From positions 1 through 19,318 of the forward strand of contig CANPVI010000009.1 of the NCBI GenBank assembly GCA_947581665.1: a stretch of DNA of 19,318 bases, given 5' to 3'. The notes under the pieces are model-generated. The model was not told the origin of the DNA, did no database searches, and worked only from the letters and a program-made list of their open reading frames with translations. Every line of letters starts with the position of its first letter. Position 1 is the first letter of the stretch. Position numbers and translations under genes: made by a program. Below are positions 15,287 to 19,318 of the stretch, one piece after another. Origin of the DNA: an uncultured Atopobiaceae bacterium. GTDB lineage: Bacteria > Actinomycetota > Coriobacteriia > Coriobacteriales > Atopobiaceae.

Positions 15287-15802
15287 ATGGCGCTCGCCCG
15301 CTCAAAGGCTCGGCGCGAGGCCATCTTCTGCCTTGTGGCGCTGATGTGCGTGATCGCAGATCAAGCCACGAAGGCGCTCGCGCGTGAGTACCTCGCTCCG
15401 GGCGAGGCGGTGCCCTTCATCCCGGGGCTTTTGAACCTGCAGTTCACCGTGAACACCGGCGCGGCGTTCTCGATGGGCGAGGGGCTCTCGTGGCTCTTCG
15501 CGCTGATCGCGATCGTCGTGGTAGTGGCGCTCGCGATGGCCATGTGGAGGGCGAGGGAGCTGCCCACCTACCTCTGCGTCTTCTCCGGCATCATCGCCGG
15601 AGGCGCCGTGGGCAACCTCATCGACCGCATGGCATCGGGGGGCGTGGTGGACTTCTTCGCCACCGCGTTCATGGACTTTCCCATCTTCAACGTCGCCGAC
15701 GTCTGCATCGACGTGGGCGTGGTGCTCGGCTTCATCGGTTACGTGATCTGGGATAGAGAGCGCGCGGCGAGCGCGGACGCCTCGATGGAAGACGAGGCGT
15801 GA
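15287..15802 (+). CDS. lspA: Lipoprotein signal peptidase (signal peptidase II)
   Basis: Membrane aspartyl protease that cleaves the signal peptide of prolipoproteins after lipid attachment to the +1 cysteine. The 171-residue product has four hydrophobic helices (about 11-29, 68-86, 95-112 and 139-155). The catalytic dyad is D113 in GNLIDRM and D138 in FNVADVCI. Conserved DQATKAL (25-31) and NTGAAFS (56-62) are present. The last 15 residues are an acidic soluble tail. The ATG at 15287 is three bases after the ileS stop, with no strong ribosome site of its own, suggesting coupling to ileS translation. The stop overlaps the GTG of the pseudouridine synthase gene. The ileS-lspA order is common in bacteria, and lspA next to an rluD-type gene is also usual. 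Confidence 0.96.
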   Translation: MALARSKARREAIFCLVALMCVIADQATKALAREYLAPGEAVPFIPGLLNLQFTVNTGAAFSMGEGLSWLFALIAIVVVVALAMAMWRARELPTYLCVFSGIIAGGAVGNLIDRMASGGVVDFFATAFMDFPIFNVADVCIDVGVVLGFIGYVIWDRERAASADASMEDEA

Positions 15803-16881
15803 GCGAGATGGCCGTGCGAGAGCTCCTGGTGGATGAGCTGGGCAGTGGCGAGCGCCTCGATGTCTGGCTCGCGAACGAACTCGAGGGCGTCTCGAGGACC
15901 GCGGCGCAAAGGCTCATCGGCTCGGGTGCCGTCATCCTGAACGGCGCGGCGTGCACGAGCAAATCCTGCCGCCTCGAACTCGGCGATCGCGTGCTCGTGA
16001 CGCGCGAGGAGGAGCGCCAAGCCGAAGGCGAATCCTCGCTTGCGGGCTCCGCCATCCCGCTCGATGTGCGCTACGAGCGAGGAGGCGTCGTGGTGCTCTC
16101 CAAGCAGGCGGGCCTCGTGTGCCATCCCTCGCCGGGCCACGAGGATGACACCCTCGCAAACGCGCTCGTCGCGCGCTATGGTGCCGCGCACCTCGGACAT
16201 CTCCAAGGAGACGAGCGTCCGGGGATCGTCCATAGGCTCGATCGCGATACGACGGGCCTCATGCTCGCCGCGAGGAGCGACGAGGCCCAAGGGGCACTCC
16301 AGGACCTCATCCGCCTGCGCGAGTTGGACCGCCGCTACGCGGTGCTCGTCCAAGGCTACGTGGCGCCCGAGACCGGGCTCATCGACGTGGGCATCGCGCG
16401 CTCGAGGCGCGATCGCCAGCGGATGGTGGCCTCAGACGGCGAGCGGGCCAGGGAGGCGATCACGACGTTCACGACGCTCGAGCGATTCGAGGCGGGTGCG
16501 ACAGACGACGGCTTCAGCCTCCTCGAGTGCCATCTCTACACGGGGCGCACGCATCAGATTCGCGTGCACATGGCCCACATCAACCATCCGGTGGTGGGGG
16601 ATCCGGTCTACGGGCAGGGGGACGCGCGCAAGAACCTCGGCCTCACGCGCCAGTTCCTCCACTCGTGGCGCCTCTCGTTCGACAATCCGGAGACCGGGGA
16701 GCGCCTCTCCTTCGCCGACGCCTTGCCGCACGACCTGCAGGGCGCGCTCGACCTCCTCGCCGATCGCTCGCTCGGACGCACGGAGAGGGGCGCGCTCCTC
16801 GTGCCGGCGCTCACGGGCGATGCCGCCGCGCTCGAGGAAGTCGTGGCGCCTGGGCTCGAGGCGAAGGATCCGCGTGTTTAG
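15799..16881 (+). CDS. rluD: RluA/RluD family pseudouridine synthase
   Basis: RNA-modifying enzyme that isomerises uridine to pseudouridine, in the RluD branch usually in helix 69 of 23S rRNA. The 360 residues have an N-terminal S4 RNA-binding domain (about 16-70, GERLDVWLANELEGVSRTAA in its first part). The RluA catalytic domain follows, with HRLDRDTTG at 145-153 (catalytic D148) and a later GRTHQIRVHMAHINHPVVGDPVYG block. The C-terminal 50 residues are less conserved. The GTG at 15799 overlaps the lspA stop (GTGA) and is taken as start; the ATG at 15808 is a close alternative. The exact target among RluA-family sites cannot be told from sequence alone. It is third in the ileS operon, and its 3' end overlaps the glycosyltransferase start by 8 bases. 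Confidence 0.92.
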   Translation: MSEMAVRELLVDELGSGERLDVWLANELEGVSRTAAQRLIGSGAVILNGAACTSKSCRLELGDRVLVTREEERQAEGESSLAGSAIPLDVRYERGGVVVLSKQAGLVCHPSPGHEDDTLANALVARYGAAHLGHLQGDERPGIVHRLDRDTTGLMLAARSDEAQGALQDLIRLRELDRRYAVLVQGYVAPETGLIDVGIARSRRDRQRMVASDGERAREAITTFTTLERFEAGATDDGFSLLECHLYTGRTHQIRVHMAHINHPVVGDPVYGQGDARKNLGLTRQFLHSWRLSFDNPETGERLSFADALPHDLQGALDLLADRSLGRTERGALLVPALTGDAAALEEVVAPGLEAKDPRV

Positions 16882-18184
16882 CCTCTTTCGGTTTACGGCC
16901 CTCGGCCTCACCCCCATCGTGGTCTTCAACCTCGCGCTCTTCGTGGTCTTCACGGTCGCGTTCTTCTACCAGATCGTCTTTCTCTTCGTGGGCCTCAAGC
17001 GCGGCGTCGTCTCCCTGCCGGACGCGAGGAGCCTCCATCGCTTTGCGGTGGTGATCGCCGCCCACAACGAGGAAGTCGTGATCGGCGAGCTCATACGCTC
17101 GATCGCGGAGCAGGATTACCCCGCGGAGCTCATCGACGTGTTCGTGATCGCGGACGCTTGCACCGATTCGACGGCCGAGTGCGCGAGGAAGGCGGGCGCC
17201 ATCGTCTACGAGCGAAACGACCTCGCGCGACGCGGCAAGAGCTGGGCGCTCGACATGGGATTCCACCGAATCCTCGACGAGTACGGCGACGACCACTACG
17301 ACGCCTTCCTCATATTCGACGCGGACAACCTCCTCTCAAAGACCTACGTCTACGAGATGAACAAGCTCTTCGATCTGGGATTTCTCGCGGGGACGAGCTA
17401 TCGCAACTCCAAGAACTTCGACAGCTCGTGGATCAGCTCTGCCTACACCACGTGGTTCCTCCGCGAGGCGCGCTTCCTCAACAACTCGCGCATGGCGCTC
17501 GGCACGAGCTGCGCGATCTCTGGATCGGGATGGATGGTCTCCTCGCGCATCATCCGCGCGATGGACGGTTGGGACTTCCACACCCTCACCGAGGACATCC
17601 AGTTCTCCACGTTCTGCGCCGCGAACAACGTGCGCATCGGCTACGCGCCCGCCGAGTTCTTCGATGAGCAGCCGGTGACGCTCAAGGCCTCGTGGATCCA
17701 GCGTATGCGCTGGACGAAGGGCTTCTACCAGGTGTTCTTCTCCTATGGCGGCGACCTCGTGAAGGGCATCAAGAGCGGGCTCTTCTCGTCCTACGACATG
17801 CTCATGACGATCGCCCCGGGGATGATCCTCACCCTCATCTCGCTCATCGTGAACGGCGCCTACCTCGCCCTCGGGTATCTCTCCCATGGCTTCCTCGCCA
17901 CGGAACCCGAGATGATGATGGCGCTTGGATCCATCATCGCGTTCTTCACCTCCATCTACTTCATGTTCTTCTTCCTCGGGCTCGTGACGCAGATCACGGA
18001 ACGCGCGCACATCCACTGCAGGAAGCGCTGGCGCCTCATCGCGAACCTCTTCACATTCCCGATCTTCGAGTTCACCTACGTGCCGCTGTGCGTGATCGCC
18101 CTCTTCAAGAAGGTGGAGTGGGTCCCCACCAAGCACGAATTCGCGTACACGGTCGACGATGTGATGGGGGATTCGCAGGGTTAG
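16874..18184 (+). CDS. Membrane-bound processive glycosyltransferase, family GT2
   Basis: Family 2 glycosyltransferase of the BcsA/IcaA/hyaluronan-synthase layout: an inverting enzyme at the inner face of the membrane that adds sugars from a nucleotide donor to a polysaccharide or glycolipid. The 436 residues have an N-terminal helix (about 13-40), a cytosolic GT-A domain (about 55-285) and C-terminal helices (about 309-336, 345-372 and 390-411). Motifs are VVIAAHNEE (59-67), FDAD (148-151), GSGW (217-220), the TED catalytic base (239-241) and QRMRW (276-280, the QxxRW of processive members). The GTG at 16874 overlaps the pseudouridine synthase stop by 8 bases and has AAGGA five bases upstream. 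Donor and product are unknown. Its place at the end of the ileS-lspA-rluD operon suggests coupled expression. Confidence 0.85.
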   Translation: MFSLFRFTALGLTPIVVFNLALFVVFTVAFFYQIVFLFVGLKRGVVSLPDARSLHRFAVVIAAHNEEVVIGELIRSIAEQDYPAELIDVFVIADACTDSTAECARKAGAIVYERNDLARRGKSWALDMGFHRILDEYGDDHYDAFLIFDADNLLSKTYVYEMNKLFDLGFLAGTSYRNSKNFDSSWISSAYTTWFLREARFLNNSRMALGTSCAISGSGWMVSSRIIRAMDGWDFHTLTEDIQFSTFCAANNVRIGYAPAEFFDEQPVTLKASWIQRMRWTKGFYQVFFSYGGDLVKGIKSGLFSSYDMLMTIAPGMILTLISLIVNGAYLALGYLSHGFLATEPEMMMALGSIIAFFTSIYFMFFFLGLVTQITERAHIHCRKRWRLIANLFTFPIFEFTYVPLCVIALFKKVEWVPTKHEFAYTVDDVMGDSQG

Positions 18185-18208
18185 CGCCCTCTCGCTCGAG
18201 AAAATTGG

Positions 18209-18262
18209 CCGCCGCCTATAATCTGGGCAGGGCACGCCGAACGTCCCAATAGAAGGCGGCGG
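18209..18262 (+). promoter_or_regulatory. guaB promoter with an inverted repeat around the -10 box
   Basis: TATAAT at 18217-18222 is a consensus -10 box, 83 bases before the guaB start. No good -35 hexamer is seen, but an A-rich run (GAGAAAATTGG) lies upstream. CCGCCGCCT (18209-18217) and AGGCGGCGG (18254-18262) are perfect 9-base inverted repeats that flank the -10 box and the expected transcription start. Between the far arm and the start codon are two further small hairpins, GGTTC-CTTC-GAACC and CATCG-CCAT-CGATG. The -10 call is good; control through the repeat is inferred. Confidence 0.6.
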
Positions 18263-18304
18263 GGTTCCTTCGAACCATCGCCATCGATGCGTAGAGGAGT
18301 TCCG

Positions 18305-19318
18305 TTGGCTGAATTCTTTCCCGGTACCTCGCACACGTTCTCCGAATACCTCCTGGTGCCCGGCTATTCCTCGTCTGCGTGCATTCCCGCCAACGTCTCG
18401 CTGAAGACCCCGCTCGTGCGCCATAGGGTGGGAGAGGAGAGCCCCATCACGCTCAACGTGCCGCTCACCTCGGCCATCATGCAATCGGTCTCGGGGCCCG
18501 AGCTCGCGATCGCCCTCGCGCGCGAAGGCGGCATCTCGTTCATCTTCGGCTCGCAGGCCAAGGAGAGCGAGGCCGAGATGGTGCGCGAGGTGAAGGCCTA
18601 CAAGGCCGGCGTGGTGAATTCCGATTCGAACCTCACCCCCACCATGACGCTTGCCGATGTGATGGCCCTCAAGGCGAAGACCGGCCACTCCTGCATGCCC
18701 GTCACCGACGACGGCACCGCCACGGGGCGCCTGCTCGGCATCGTGACCTCGAGGGATTGGCGCCCCTCGCGCGATGACCCCGCCAAGAGGGTGCGCGATT
18801 TCATGACGCCGCTCGATCGCCTCATCGTGGGCTCCTCCGATCTCACGCTCTCGGAGGCAAACGACATCATCTGGGAGAACAAGCTGAACCAGCTCCCCCT
18901 CGTGGATGGGAACGGGCTGCTCGCGGGCCTCATCTTCCGCAAGGACTACGACATGCACAAGTCGAACCCGCTCGAGCTCCTCGACGGGTCGAAGCGCTAT
19001 CTCGTGGGCGCGGGCATCAACACGCGCGACTACGAGGAGCGCGTCCCGGCGCTCGTGGACGCGGGCGCCGACGTGCTCTGCATCGATTCCTCGGAGGGCT
19101 TCTCCGAGTGGCAGGAGCGCACCCTCACGTGGATTCGCAAGGCCTACGGGCACTCGGTCTACGTGGGTGCGGGCAACGTCGTGGATGCCGAGGGCTTCCG
19201 CTTCCTCGCCGACGCCGGCGCGGATTTCGTGAAGGTCGGCATCGGCGGCGGCTCCATCTGCATCACCCGAGAGCAGAAGGGCATCGGTCGCGGCCAGGCT
19301 TCGGCGCTCATCGACGTG
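18305..19318 (+). CDS. guaB: IMP dehydrogenase, 5' part (3' end outside the window)
   Basis: Catalyses NAD-dependent oxidation of IMP to XMP, the committed step of guanine nucleotide synthesis. The first 338 residues are present and the gene runs off the right edge. The TTG at 18305 is the start: GAGGAG lies five bases upstream and the translation (AEFFPGTSHTFSEYLLVPG) matches the family N-terminus. A first half-barrel carries NVPLTSAIMQSVSGPELAIALAREGGISFIFGSQ in runs at 51-84, CBS domains occupy about 112-215, then RYLVGAGINTRDYEERVPAL (231-250), D261, and the active-site loop GIGGGSIC with catalytic C319, followed by ITREQKGIGRGQ. This is the variant I recall from Tritrichomonas foetus and some anaerobes rather than the E. 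coli GIGPGSICTTR type. R241 and W269 are also present. Confidence 0.94.
   Translation, partial: MAEFFPGTSHTFSEYLLVPGYSSSACIPANVSLKTPLVRHRVGEESPITLNVPLTSAIMQSVSGPELAIALAREGGISFIFGSQAKESEAEMVREVKAYKAGVVNSDSNLTPTMTLADVMALKAKTGHSCMPVTDDGTATGRLLGIVTSRDWRPSRDDPAKRVRDFMTPLDRLIVGSSDLTLSEANDIIWENKLNQLPLVDGNGLLAGLIFRKDYDMHKSNPLELLDGSKRYLVGAGINTRDYEERVPALVDAGADVLCIDSSEGFSEWQERTLTWIRKAYGHSVYVGAGNVVDAEGFRFLADAGADFVKVGIGGGSICITREQKGIGRGQASALIDV

Noticed and set aside
7082..18184. PNAG-type locus made of the deacetylase and the GT2 glycosyltransferase
   Set aside because: The two genes are about 8 kb apart with unrelated genes between, and no other polymer export gene is present.
18255..18280. tRNA T-arm-like GGTTC...GAACC in the guaB leader
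   Set aside because: It is a simple hairpin with a CTTC loop; no acceptor stem, D-arm or anticodon arm surrounds it.

Overview
The window is GC-rich, densely coded bacterial DNA with good Shine-Dalgarno sites and frequent GTG/TTG starts. It carries no rRNA, tRNA, CRISPR array, phage gene or insertion sequence that I could find. The gene set is lactaldehyde reductase, an amino-acid antiporter, a cytosolic aminopeptidase C, a C45-type hydrolase, an anchored NodB deacetylase, and an IMP dehydrogenase of the type I recall from anaerobes and trichomonads. This suggests a peptide- and amino-acid-fermenting anaerobic actinobacterium of the class Coriobacteriia (Olsenella/Collinsella-like). The assignment is inference from gene content and composition, not from a marker gene.

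Layout. Bases 1-2860 (+ strand): the 3' end of a nitroreductase, the branched-chain amino-acid exporter pair azlC-azlD (4-nt ATGA overlap), and a fucO-like iron-dependent lactaldehyde reductase. Bases 2878-2919 hold a strong terminator hairpin shared with the convergent gene that follows. Bases 2939-6759 (- strand): a GadC-like APC antiporter with an unusually long Ala/Pro/Glu-rich tail, then pepC upstream of it, separated by a clear terminator. Bases 7082-8608 (+): a membrane-anchored polysaccharide deacetylase. Bases 8724-10076 (-): a C45/phospholipase B-like autoproteolytic hydrolase. Bases 10289-12208 (+): a two-gene operon of unrecognised proteins, the second with two membrane helices. 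Bases 12467-18184 (+): a tight ileS-lspA-rluD-glycosyltransferase operon. Bases 18305-19318 (+): a guaB with a TTG start that runs off the window, behind a consensus -10 box.

Functionally, the first two thirds is about amino acids and peptides. PepC would release amino acids inside the cell, the APC antiporter would exchange them, AzlCD would export branched-chain ones, and the C45 enzyme would cleave an unknown amide or acyl bond. The last third is housekeeping: isoleucyl-tRNA charging, lipoprotein maturation, rRNA pseudouridylation and guanine nucleotide synthesis, plus one processive GT2 enzyme. I see no defence system or mobile element. The most unusual items are the antiporter tail, the unrecognised operon, the structured ileS and guaB leaders, and the trichomonad-like IMP dehydrogenase.
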